DNA of 64,000 bases from Sporothrix humicola (lineage: Eukaryota; Ascomycota; Sordariomycetes; Ophiostomatales; Ophiostomataceae), in contig WNYE01000084.1 of assembly GCA_021396245.1 (NCBI GenBank), positions 62,001 to 126,000 on the forward strand, written 5' to 3'. Shown here piece after piece: positions 46,898-56,600 of the stretch. The notes under the pieces were generated by a model. The model ran no database searches. It was not told the DNA's origin and saw only the letters and a list, made by a program, of their open reading frames with translations. Position 1 is the first letter of the stretch. Each line of letters begins with the position of its first letter. Both the position numbers and the translations under genes were made by a program.

Positions 46898-48622
46898 ATG
46901 TTCTCCTCCCTTTCTCTCACGTCCATCGCGACCCTCGTGGCCGCCCTGGCTTCGATCACGCCGGCTGCCGCCAAGGACGAGCGCACGTTTGCCGTTCTAC
47001 GCTTCCACGGCGACGGTCCCCTCACGATTGGCCGCACAGATCCGATTGTCAGCCCCGGCGGCCCGTCGTCGCACGTCCATGTTGTCCAGGGCAGCAACGG
47101 CTTCAGCAACTCGGCGACGGGCGAGTCATTGCTCAAGGACTCGACGTGCAGCACGGCCAACATTGCGGGCGACAAGAGCGCGTACTGGATGCCGCAGGTC
47201 TTTTTCAAAGATCCCAAGAACGGGTCGTTTGAGCCGGTTCCCCTGTTCTACATGAACGTCTACTACTTCTTCGAGGCCACCAACGACGACATCACAGCGT
47301 TCCCCGTCGGCCTGCAGATGGTCAGCGGCAACGCCATGGCCCGCTCGGCGCCTGCCACGGGCAATGACCAGCTGGATCCGTCCAAGGGCCCGATCCAGCC
47401 GGCCCAGTTCACCTGCCCGCGCTCGAGCTACGATCCGCCCTCGTACCCGGCCAACTCGGACGGCTCGATGGCCGGCATCCAGGACACGGGCAACAAGGGC
47501 GCCGGTGCCGGTTTCCCCTTTGCCGAGTGCGACGGCTATGCCTCGCCGCTGCGTGCCGACCTGCACTTCCCCTCGTGCTACGACCCGTCCAAAGATCTGA
47601 CCGACTACAAGAGCAACACGGCGTTCCCGACGGACGCCGGCAGCGGCAAGGCCGACTGCCCCGAGGGCTGGCTGCACATGCCGCACATTTTCTACGAAAT
47701 GTACTGGAACACGCCGCTGTTTGCCGACCGCTGGGATCCCTCGACGGCCGACAGCCAGCCGTTTGTGCTGTCCAACGGCGACGCGGCCGGGTTCAGTCTG
47801 CACGGCGACTTCATGGCCGCCTGGGACACGGAGGTGCTACAGCACATTATCGACACGTGCAACGAGGGCGACATTGGCATGGACAAGTGCGCGGGCGTCG
47901 AGACAGTCCTGGAAGGCAACTGCCACGTCGACAACCCGACGCCGGAGACGGTGACGGGCGTCATGGCCGCTCTGCCGGGCAACAACCCGCTGTTTGGCTG
48001 GCAATACGGTGCTGGCTCGTCGACGGGCGGCTCCACCACTGGCTCTGGTTCTGGCTCGGGTTCGGGCTCGTCTGGAACCACGACCACCGCCGCTGGTGCT
48101 GCTTCTTCTCCGGCCAAGTCGGCCTCCAACCCCAAGACCGACTCTCCTTCCTCTCCCTCTTCTTCTCCGTCGGTGGCTTCGACCAAGGCCGACGCCATCT
48201 CGGCCGCTGTCTCATCCTCGTCGTCGCCTGTCGTCGTCGTCAGTGCTGCCTCGCCCACTTCTTCGTCGTCTGCCGTTGAGGAGGCTGCCTCGCCGTCGTC
48301 TTCTCCTTCTTCCATCCCCGCCCCTCCTTCGTCTCTGGTCGTGACTCCCGCTTCTTCGTCTGCCGCTCCTCCTCCTCCTCCTCCGGCGGCGACAACCTCT
48401 GCTACGGCCGAAGCCGAGGGCGCAGGCCAGTCGTCGGCCTGCCCGGCCCCGACCGACGTCTCCACGACCGTCGTCACCGTCCCCGTCACCGTCTACTCCA
48501 AGACGACGTCGACAATCTACGTCACCGAGAAGGCGCCCTTCCCGACGACGACCGCTTCGGCCATTGGCGCCGCCAAGCGCAGCGAGCACATGCACCGCCA
48601 CGCTCATGCTCGGCGGCATTAA
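46898..48622 (+). CDS. Secreted DUF1996 protein with Ser/Thr-rich and His-rich tail
   Basis: Single exon, 574 aa from the ATG at 46,898. The same frame is open further upstream, but that part is CT-rich leader, and this ATG gives a clean signal peptide (MFSSLSLTSIATLVAALASITPAAA). Residues about 30-350 are a DUF1996 domain: it starts with RFHGDGPLTIGRTDPIVSPG, has the conserved SSHVHVVQG, and further on YWMPQVFF, YYFFEATND and FPFAECDGY. The biochemical role of DUF1996 is not established to my knowledge; many are secreted fungal wall-associated proteins. The rest (about 370-555) is a Ser/Ala/Pro/Thr-rich linker, probably O-glycosylated. The protein ends with a Lys-Arg pair followed by a His-rich tail (SEHMHRHAHARRH). 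Convergent with the Rcm1 gene. Confidence 0.88.
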   Translation: MFSSLSLTSIATLVAALASITPAAAKDERTFAVLRFHGDGPLTIGRTDPIVSPGGPSSHVHVVQGSNGFSNSATGESLLKDSTCSTANIAGDKSAYWMPQVFFKDPKNGSFEPVPLFYMNVYYFFEATNDDITAFPVGLQMVSGNAMARSAPATGNDQLDPSKGPIQPAQFTCPRSSYDPPSYPANSDGSMAGIQDTGNKGAGAGFPFAECDGYASPLRADLHFPSCYDPSKDLTDYKSNTAFPTDAGSGKADCPEGWLHMPHIFYEMYWNTPLFADRWDPSTADSQPFVLSNGDAAGFSLHGDFMAAWDTEVLQHIIDTCNEGDIGMDKCAGVETVLEGNCHVDNPTPETVTGVMAALPGNNPLFGWQYGAGSSTGGSTTGSGSGSGSGSSGTTTTAAGAASSPAKSASNPKTDSPSSPSSSPSVASTKADAISAAVSSSSSPVVVVSAASPTSSSSAVEEAASPSSSPSSIPAPPSSLVVTPASSSAAPPPPPPAATTSATAEAEGAGQSSACPAPTDVSTTVVTVPVTVYSKTTSTIYVTEKAPFPTTTASAIGAAKRSEHMHRHAHARRH

Positions 48623-48944
48623 GCGGGGGGCACTCTACTTTTGACGGTCCTTCTTCTTTCTTCTTCTTCTCTTCTCTTCTTTTTCTGTATTATTTACATC
48701 TCCACGATTCACGACCTTTTATAGTTGGATACATGTGGCATTCATTTCACTTGGTTTCTTTTTATATTCAATTCTTTCATGTCATTATTTAGTCATTATT
48801 CAAAATTTCATTTCTCTTTTCAAAAAAGGGGCTTGTTTACCCTTAAACAATTTTTGTCTATCCCGCTATGCAAATATGATGTGCTAGAATCTATGAAATA
48901 TGTGTACATGTACAAGAATATGCGTACAGTTGTCTCCGCCTCAG
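48623..48944. other. Spacer between convergent genes
   Basis: About 320 bases carrying the 3' UTRs of the DUF1996 and Rcm1 genes. AT-rich and CT-rich tracts only. Confidence 0.7.
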
Positions 48945-50879
48945 CTAATCGTCAAAACCGCCCCAGTCATCGTCCGACTCGTCTTTGCTCTCTTCCAGAG
49001 CAGGCTGAGCTGATGCTGCCGCAGTCTTCGCCTTCTTCTTCTTCTTATTCTTCTTCGACGCCTTCTTGGCAGCCTCGCCATTGGCCTGTCGCGGCTTGTC
49101 TGTAGTCGCCGTTCCATTTATTTTTGTTTTCGTCGCCTCACCTCCCTCATCTCTGACAAACGCCGCCACAAAGAAGCCCATCACGCCCCGGTCGTCGTTG
49201 GCATACGACCGGATGCAAGCGTCAGCCACGGCAGAGGCATCCTCTTCATCCACATCATCCTCGTCGTCCTTTGGCACGTTCTCAGCCCCCTTGGGATCAC
49301 CACGGACGGGCCACGCCTGCATCCCCGCCACTTGCTCGTCGCGTCGCAACAGCCGCCACCCAGCATTTGCTGTTGCCGGGTTTCGTCTCAGTGCCCGTAA
49401 AGCTCTGACAACAACCTGCTCGTTCTCCACGGCGTGGATAGAGCAGGTCGAGTAGGTCACGCGCTGTGCCGAGGGGAACGAAAAGGCGTGCATCAGCAAC
49501 GCAAGCTGGAAGGAGGCGAGGGCCGCCAGCCGTGCTTTCGGGTCGTCCTTGCTCTGGAGGTCATCAATGTCGACGACGGCGGCCGGCTCTTCCGTCTTGG
49601 GCTCTTCCTCGCGTTTCCGCTTGTTCTTGTTGTTCTTGCCGACAGTTTTGTTGCTGCTCGCCTTCTGGACGACAGGCTTCGCCGCTTTTGGGAGGTGCAG
49701 CTCCGGCATGGCATCCCGGCCGACAATGCCACTGCCGGAACAGCTGGGATCCAGCAGGAGAGCCCGCACGTCGCGGAATCGGTCTGACAGAGGATCAACC
49801 TTTAAAAAGTCCTGGCTGGCGTCGACCGTGGCGATGCTGGTCTTCTGTTCGTCGCCTTCTTGCAGAGCCCCGGCCTTCTGCAGCATGTTCTGTAGCGTCT
49901 TGCTCCGGTACTTGTCCTTTTCAAAAGCAAACACGCGGCGGTCAGTCCCTTCGGTTGTACTGGCCGCCTCCCCCAACAGCGCCGCCAGGTGGCTCGTCTT
50001 GTTGCCGGGCGCAGCACAGGCGTCAATCACGTGGCCTCCGCCGGGAATCGATGCCGGGTCCAGCAAGTACGCCGGGAAACACGACGCCTTGTCCTGGAAG
50101 ATGATGGCGCCGCGCTTGTAAGCCTCGCACTTTGTGAGGTCGGACTGCACCAAAGAAGAAGAAGATGAAGAAGATGGCACCGTCACCAAAGGAACAGCCA
50201 CCAGGTTCGGCACGTGCTCGTCCACGTACAGTCGCGGCCCCTCTGCATCCGTTGCAAATAGGTCAGCCACGGTCGACACGCGCTCGTAGCCCGCAAACGT
50301 CGTCGCCAGCTGCTGTTCGAGAGTGCTCTTCAGCGTGTTGACCCGCACCCAGCGCGTTGCCGCTGCCAGTGAGGACGTCGTCGACACGGACGCCGCCGCC
50401 TCGCGCTCGACCTGCTCTCGGAGACTGGCCAAAGTCTGCGCGCCCCTTCGCAGCCGTGCCCGTGTCAGCTCCGCCGACAGCCGCGCCTTGTGCCGCTCCA
50501 CCGCCGCCCTCAGCCCGTGGTTCTCGGGCAGCTGGACGTGCCCCGCGCCGTTCTTGGCCACCAGCAGGTCGTGCACAAGAAGCACCGACAGAATCGGGGT
50601 CAGTGACTTTCGCTCCTGCTCCAGCAGGCCCGCCCGGTCAATCACCTCGCTCAGCACCCCGCTCCACTTGCACGACTCGGCGGCCAGTGCGTAGATTTGA
50701 GCGGGAGGGATCACGCTCGTCTTTTTTGGAGTGCGTCCGGCCTTCTCGGCCTCTTTGCCTCGCGCCGCCTGGACCTCCTTGGCGTCTTTGCTGCGCGGGC
50801 CAAAGATGCGCGTCTTGAGGTTGCCGCCGTCCGATGCGGGCGCCGTCAGCGCTGCCGCTGCCTCATGATAGAGGGACAT
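48945..50879 (-). CDS. rcm1: rRNA m5C methyltransferase, Rcm1/NSUN5 type
   Basis: Single exon, 644 aa. The start MSLYHEAAAAL is typical of the family. An N-terminal RNA-binding part is followed by the NOL1/NOP2/Sun methyltransferase fold: S-adenosylmethionine loop HVIDACAAPGNKTSHLA; motif IV LLLDPSCSGSGIVGRD (about residues 376-391), with one of the two key cysteines; and motif VI VTYSTCSIHAVENEQVV (about 470-486), with the catalytic Cys. Yeast Rcm1 methylates a single cytosine of 25S rRNA in helix 70, and human NSUN5 the equivalent base. A nucleolar location is expected; the C-terminus is a Lys-rich stretch followed by an acidic end (KDESDDDWGGFDD). A low-complexity insertion (KNKRKREEEPKTEE) lies between motifs IV and VI, and a Ser run occurs near residue 235. 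Assignment to Rcm1 rather than another Sun-family member is from overall resemblance. Confidence 0.92.
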   Translation of the reverse strand: MSLYHEAAAALTAPASDGGNLKTRIFGPRSKDAKEVQAARGKEAEKAGRTPKKTSVIPPAQIYALAAESCKWSGVLSEVIDRAGLLEQERKSLTPILSVLLVHDLLVAKNGAGHVQLPENHGLRAAVERHKARLSAELTRARLRRGAQTLASLREQVEREAAASVSTTSSLAAATRWVRVNTLKSTLEQQLATTFAGYERVSTVADLFATDAEGPRLYVDEHVPNLVAVPLVTVPSSSSSSSLVQSDLTKCEAYKRGAIIFQDKASCFPAYLLDPASIPGGGHVIDACAAPGNKTSHLAALLGEAASTTEGTDRRVFAFEKDKYRSKTLQNMLQKAGALQEGDEQKTSIATVDASQDFLKVDPLSDRFRDVRALLLDPSCSGSGIVGRDAMPELHLPKAAKPVVQKASSNKTVGKNNKNKRKREEEPKTEEPAAVVDIDDLQSKDDPKARLAALASFQLALLMHAFSFPSAQRVTYSTCSIHAVENEQVVVRALRALRRNPATANAGWRLLRRDEQVAGMQAWPVRGDPKGAENVPKDDEDDVDEEDASAVADACIRSYANDDRGVMGFFVAAFVRDEGGEATKTKINGTATTDKPRQANGEAAKKASKKNKKKKKAKTAAASAQPALEESKDESDDDWGGFDD

Positions 50880-52547
50880 GCTGACGTCCTGTGCGGAAAT
50901 AAAATAAAACGTTGATGAAAATGTGCTTTGATGCTCCTTCGGTGTTGACTGAGGTCAGAGGCAAATGATACTAAATTTTACGCTTACATAATTACACGAC
51001 AGACTCACGTGATCTGTCACTTGACACGCCTTGGCAAAGGTCCTTTGCATGAATTCCCAGACGGAGAATTGAAAGTTTTGGGTCAGCCCGAGACAAGAAC
51101 TTTACGCCTCTTTTAACTCCTCATTCTGAGCCTTACAGTCGTGGGGTTGACCTCGTCTTATCCTCCTCAAGTCTTGGAGCGAGGCGATGCTGTCTGGCTG
51201 TCTATTTTAATCCTGCCCAATTTGGCTCCGACGTTCCTACTGCTTACTGTCTTTTTGTTTTCTTCGTGATGCTTTTAGTGACCCTTGGTCTTGATTAGTG
51301 ATTACTGCCAAACGACCATCAAAAGCCTCTTTGGGCCATAGCTTGGCTTTGCGGCTGCAAGTATTTCTCATGAAAAGTGTGAAAATGCAGAAAGTAGCAG
51401 GGGGCATAACTGAGAAGGACTTGAAAAATGGGCTGAAAATAAACCTTAAAATACACTGGAAACCCACCCAGAAAATACGCGAAATCAAAGTCAACAGCCA
51501 AACACACCAAACACAGCCGGAAAAAGTACAAAGTCCCATGCCTGCTCACCTTGCCTCTTCAAGACGGACTTTGGCAATCCTTCTTCAATTTTGCAGTGTA
51601 TTTGAGTGTCACGTGGGTCGTGCAGTGCTCGAGTGGAGTGGTTTGCACCTTCCTTCGTGTATGATAGGACGACGACACGCAGGGAAAGAGCGCGCGCAGT
51701 CTGCATTCGGCTTGGCACGAGAAGCGAAGGATCATGTTCGATACAACTTTGCGGACCCAAGCCCATGCAGGATACAACATAGGGGCTGAGGCAGTTTGCT
51801 CTGCGAGCACGAGAATGGCGGGAATATGGAAGTGTATCGAGTGATAGCAAATTGGGGCGACCAGGGTCGTCCTCGTCAAGGAGGCTATGCTTGAGGTTGA
51901 GCCGCAGACAAATGAGAGGAAAAAGAGAGAAAAAGAGAGACAAGAGGAAAAAACGCGAGACCAAAGTCTGGTCGAAGGATCAGCAGAAAAACGGCCAGTC
52001 CCTGGTTTTGTGTCAAGTCTGTGGTCTGTTCCCCCCTTCCCGCGTTCTTCTCTTCTGCTGTCTGTCTGTTCCTGTCTTCTGTCACTCGTTTTGAATTTTG
52101 ACGGCGACCCAAACCCAAACGAAGACGATCCCTCCCCTTTTGACAGCCAATTTCCTGGGATCCTTTGCGTTTCTTTTGTCTCCTATTTTCTCTTTTTTTC
52201 TGTCTATTCATTTCGTTATTTTCTCTCCACAAGTATACCGGCATCGAGGGACTTAGCGCTGCGTCTAGATTCATATTCTTCCGACACTTTGGTTGTTTAC
52301 TTGCATCGGCTTTCGACGACATTTGATTTTCACAAACGACACAAACGACGACATCGACACTCACTCTTCAATCGGAGCCATACGATATATACGAGACACA
52401 GTGCAGTCACAGACCAGCGTGGACATTAACGACCGACTCCTACAGAAAAGGATTGAAAAGGAGCATTAAGAATAAGAATCAACGGAACGAAAACTACGAG
52501 TACAACTACAACGGCAACATCGACGGCAACAACCCCCACAAAGCAAC
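50880..52547. other. Divergent promoter region, no supported gene
   Basis: About 1.7 kb between the starts of the Rcm1 gene (minus) and the Mid2-like gene (plus). Open frames here are purine- or pyrimidine-rich and match nothing. The last 500 bases are CT-rich, then AC-rich, as in a fungal 5' leader. Confidence 0.5.
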
Positions 52548-53668
52548 ATGGCGGCCGTTCCGTCGCTCACGACGACGTTCACGCCGGCGTCGTCGTGCAC
52601 AATCGATCTCTACAAACTGCAATACCCAGGCATCACATGCGCCGTCGGCACGAGCCTGGTGCCCTGCTACTTTTACCATCTCGGCGTCGACAGCTCTTCT
52701 TCTAAATGTTTCCCGTCCGGATGGAGCGAGACGTCCACGCAGTACTTTTCGCCCGGTATCTGCCCGCAGGGCTACACGGAAGCCTGTTCCAGCACCGTCG
52801 GTGAAGAAACGCGCGCAACATGCTGTCCAAGGTAAATACCCGGCGTAGCAGGCAGAACGCATCGCGATACTTGTTCGAGACTTGTTTGAAAACTAACATC
52901 GTGCTCTGCAGCGGCTACAAATGCCAGACGGCCACCGACTGGCCGTGGTACTCGACTGATTTGTGCACATTTGTCATGGAGACGGCGCAAGTCTTCGTGT
53001 TCACGACGAGCACCATCGGCGCCGGCCAGGTCGTGTCGACGGTCACCGACGCCGAGGGCCTCAACGCGTTTGGCGTCCAAATCCGCTACCACTCAACCGA
53101 TTTCCCGTCCTCTACTTCGTCTCTCGAATCATCTTCGTCTACATCGTCCAAGGCCACGGGCACCAAGAGCGGTGCGAGCAGCGGCGAGACCGGCACAAGC
53201 GGCAGCGACAACAACGGCACCAGCACGTCATCGGGCCTCTCCTCGGGCGCCAAGGCTGGCATCGGTATCGGCATTGCCGTCGCCGCGCTCGCTGCTATTG
53301 GCCTGGCCGTCTGGCTGATTATGCGCCACCGCCGCAAGGCCGCTGCTGCTGGCGGCTTGTCTGCAATGGGCAACGCGCCGCCCGGTGCTGGTGGTCCGGG
53401 TGGTGCTGCCGGCGAGAACGGCTACCTGGGCGTCGGCTCCTCGATTGGCAGCCCCGGCTCGTCGGGCGTCGCCTACACCGCCGTCTCGACCTCGCCCAAC
53501 CCCGAACACCAACAAAAGTACTACTATGCCGCCGGAGTCTCGACGCCCATGGTCGAAGCGCCGGGCCAGCAGTCTTGGACACCGCCGATCGAGCTACCGA
53601 CCGAAAACCAGTACGACCAGCACAACCCACAACAACACCAGTCCAACAACCAGCCCGAGTACCGGTGA
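52548..53668 (+). CDS. Mid2/WSC-like single-pass membrane protein
   Basis: Exons 52548-52831 and 52912-53668 (80 nt intron) give 346 aa. The N-terminal part is a Cys-rich ectodomain with the fungal pattern PSGWSETSTQYFSPGICPQG followed by CCPSGYKCQ, the latter made by the splice. A Ser/Thr-rich stretch (about 165-200) precedes one membrane helix (about 210-232, AGIGIGIAVAALAAIGLAVWLI) with basic residues after it. The cytoplasmic tail is rich in Gly, Pro, Gln and Asn. There is no classical signal peptide, so the single helix probably serves as the membrane signal with the N-terminus outside. The overall plan resembles cell-wall stress sensors (Mid2, Wsc) and many uncharacterised fungal surface proteins. 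A sensor role is inferred from architecture alone. Confidence 0.82.
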
Positions 53669-56600
53669 CGGGGCGAGTCAGCGTCGGGGGAGCTGGATGC
53701 AGCTCAGCCATTTATTCAGCGGGGTTGAGACTGTGAAAGCGAGACGAGAAAAAGAAAAAGAAAACAACATGTCACAAGGGCAGACGGGCTTGCCCTTGAT
53801 GGTCGACCACGACGGCTGACGTTAAATACGCCCCTGAAAAAAATACAGAAAACGGACTGGGAGATGGGTGTTGTTCTCGCGTGAGTAACATCCTTTGTTA
53901 TATACCTTTAATCATAGGAGAGGAGGAGAGCTGTGTGTGTCGGGAGTTGGTTGTATTCTTTTGATTTCTACGTTGTTTTCTCCAAGCCGGTTGTTTCTTT
54001 TCCTGTATTTATTTGTTTACTTTGCCACTTTTTGTTTTCATGGCATCAGCGTCTTTCTTCTTTTTTACTATTTCCATATCCCATAGCCAATCCAGCCATT
54101 TATTTTCAACAGAAATGTAGTCTTACCATATACAATGGCCTCGAGAAGAGAAGACAGTAAGAAACGTGACAGAGTGGGTGGGCATCGTGCTATCCACGAC
54201 TTCGACCTGTAATGCCATTTTCGACCACAATTCGGCCAAGAAGTTCAAAAAAGGAGGAAAGAGAAATCAATCGAATAAAGGACGAGGGCACACTCCTCCT
54301 TTTATTCACAGTCTCAAATTTCCGCCCGGTCACAGGATGTCTGTTCCCGGCGCGGCTTAAGAGCCCTCGGGGACTTTCCGTGCGGGTTGTGTCGGCTACC
54401 CACGGCATCGCCACTTTTTTCCTCCTATTTTCTCCTACCATCGAGATAACATGTCAATGCAGGGGCGCACGCCATTTTCGTCTCCCGTTTTCCTTTTTTT
54501 GCCCTATTCCCCTTCCCCGTCTTCCCCGGGATTTCTATTTTGACTTGCCATTCCCGAGAATTAAGCTTATTGCAACGTACAATTTGTCTGTCCTTCCCGG
54601 GATCTCGTCCGTCGATCTACGGACGAAGGAAGACGCCATCTTCCCCAGTCTCGTTCATACTTGCCATTCTTCTCTTTTGGGAATTCCCCTCATCTCTTTC
54701 CCTTTCTTCTCCCCTTTCTTTTCCTTCCCACGCACCTTGTCGTTCCAGAATATTCCCAGTCTAACCCCAACACCCTGCACCACATCTTGGCATGTCGGCT
54801 TCTGTCCTTGTTCCTGGATCTACGATCCGATCCCGTCCCGTTTTCCCACGTTGCGGCTCTTGTTTTGCAGGAAGATCTGCCGTTGGCCTCGAACGAACCC
54901 CTCATTTGACTTGCAACGTCTGTTGTTGAACCCCAATTATATAGTCGTGTTTGTGCGAATCCACAATGTTGATGAACTTTATGTGTTTATTTACTTGCAT
55001 CAAAGAGAACTGTGGTCAACACTACTTACAGCTATACGTCACATGCAATGCTTTAACTGTAACATCCGTCAAACAGTAACTTTACCTTCTTATTATGGTA
55101 AGCGGGGTATACGTTACTTATGCATTGGCCATTTTATTTACCTTTATGCTGCAAAGATGCAGCTTCATTCTGACACCAATCAAGGCACGCTGCGTCCCTT
55201 TACGAGGATTTACGAGTGAACATTTTGAGCATTACCCAGTAGTCCTAAACACTTACATGTGAAAATTGTCATGATATTTTTTATACTTTAATCTAGAACT
55301 GCCGCATGCTATTCCTTTATCAAATATGATATCCCAGTCTTTGCCAACTGCCGGCTTGCGTATACGGCCAATGCATGTGTATGCATGAGAGCTGCCTTTT
55401 ACGGCCCTTTTAATGCTCGACGGGTCCGAAGGGGACCTTGTCTGCACGGCCTGTGCCGTGTTTTGTTTGAGTTGGGACCAGGCTACTGTTTGCCTTTTAC
55501 GGCATGTTGTCTTTGGTGGTTAAAAAAGCGATACGAGGTTCATGAAGCCCTGTGCGGAGAACGGAGTTTGAAGTCCATAAAACTCAAATTAAGCTCAAAA
55601 ATAATTTAAAGTGAAATTGTGAGGCTCAAACAGATGCCGCCATGCCGACAAAGCCAGTGAGAAAAGGGCAATAAGGCCAAGAAGCTACTCCGGAAGAGGG
55701 CTACGGGCAAGCCACAGAGTTGCAGACAGACACCTTTAAAATTTTGGAGGCGTTCAAGATTTTGAATGACAAGACCAGAAAATCGTTGGATTGGAGATTC
55801 TGACTAGCCAATAGGAAAACATGGGTGAGGGGAAGAAAACAAATGTGCCAGCAGAAAAGGTGTGGTGCGAATGCGAGCATTTTCAAGAAACGGTACATAT
55901 TAACGATAGGGACGTCGTAACTCGTGTAGTATTGGTCGTTGGTCGCTAACTTTGGGGGATCGCAATCTTACACGCATCTCGGTATTGAGACGATTGACGA
56001 CGACAAAATAGAGATGAGAGTGAGAAAGTGAGACGGGCGTATTCGGTTCGGCCGGCGGGACTCCCGCAAAAAAGTGCCATACTCCGTAGTTTTAGCTGCT
56101 GAACATTACGTATTACTCTGTGCTCCGTACGATGTTTCTTGCAGGGTAGGTGAGAAACTAGACTCGCCCAAAATGCCCTTATTGAAATCGATAGTACGGA
56201 GTAGTAAGCGGACATAATAACTCTCCTCAAAGACAACGAAAAATCGCAGAATTGATGAGATTTGACCCACGATGACTGCTAGCCAAGCTGAAGCCAAGAA
56301 GAGACCAAGGCGGCTGTCGCATTTAAGCATTTTTGCGGCAAAAACATGCAGAATTTATTATGTGATCACAGGGGACATCAACCAGGAAAATGCGCCGCAA
56401 GGTTGCAAAGACTTTCGCCGCATTTTGTCCACTCTTACAAACACGAAAAAAGACAACCTGTCCACGTCACAACATCTGGGGTTGAGGCTGTTGTCAGACG
56501 GGAACACACGGTGACGAGATACGAAGGTTGCATGCGACGGGAATATCGACAAACAAGGGACTGAAGATACCTGTAAAAAAGAAGGAAAAAAGACAAGAAA

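Noticed and set aside
47692..48489. Acidic 265-codon frame antisense to the DUF1996 gene
   Set aside because: It mirrors the Ser/Ala/Pro-rich linker on the sense strand; Glu/Ala/Gly repeats are a codon artefact.
54212..55219. Long open frame (335 codons, plus strand)
   Set aside because: Phe/Pro/Ser/Leu-rich translation of a pyrimidine-rich tract with no motif, no coding-like periodicity that I can see, and no ortholog recognised. CT-rich sequence lacks stop codons by composition.
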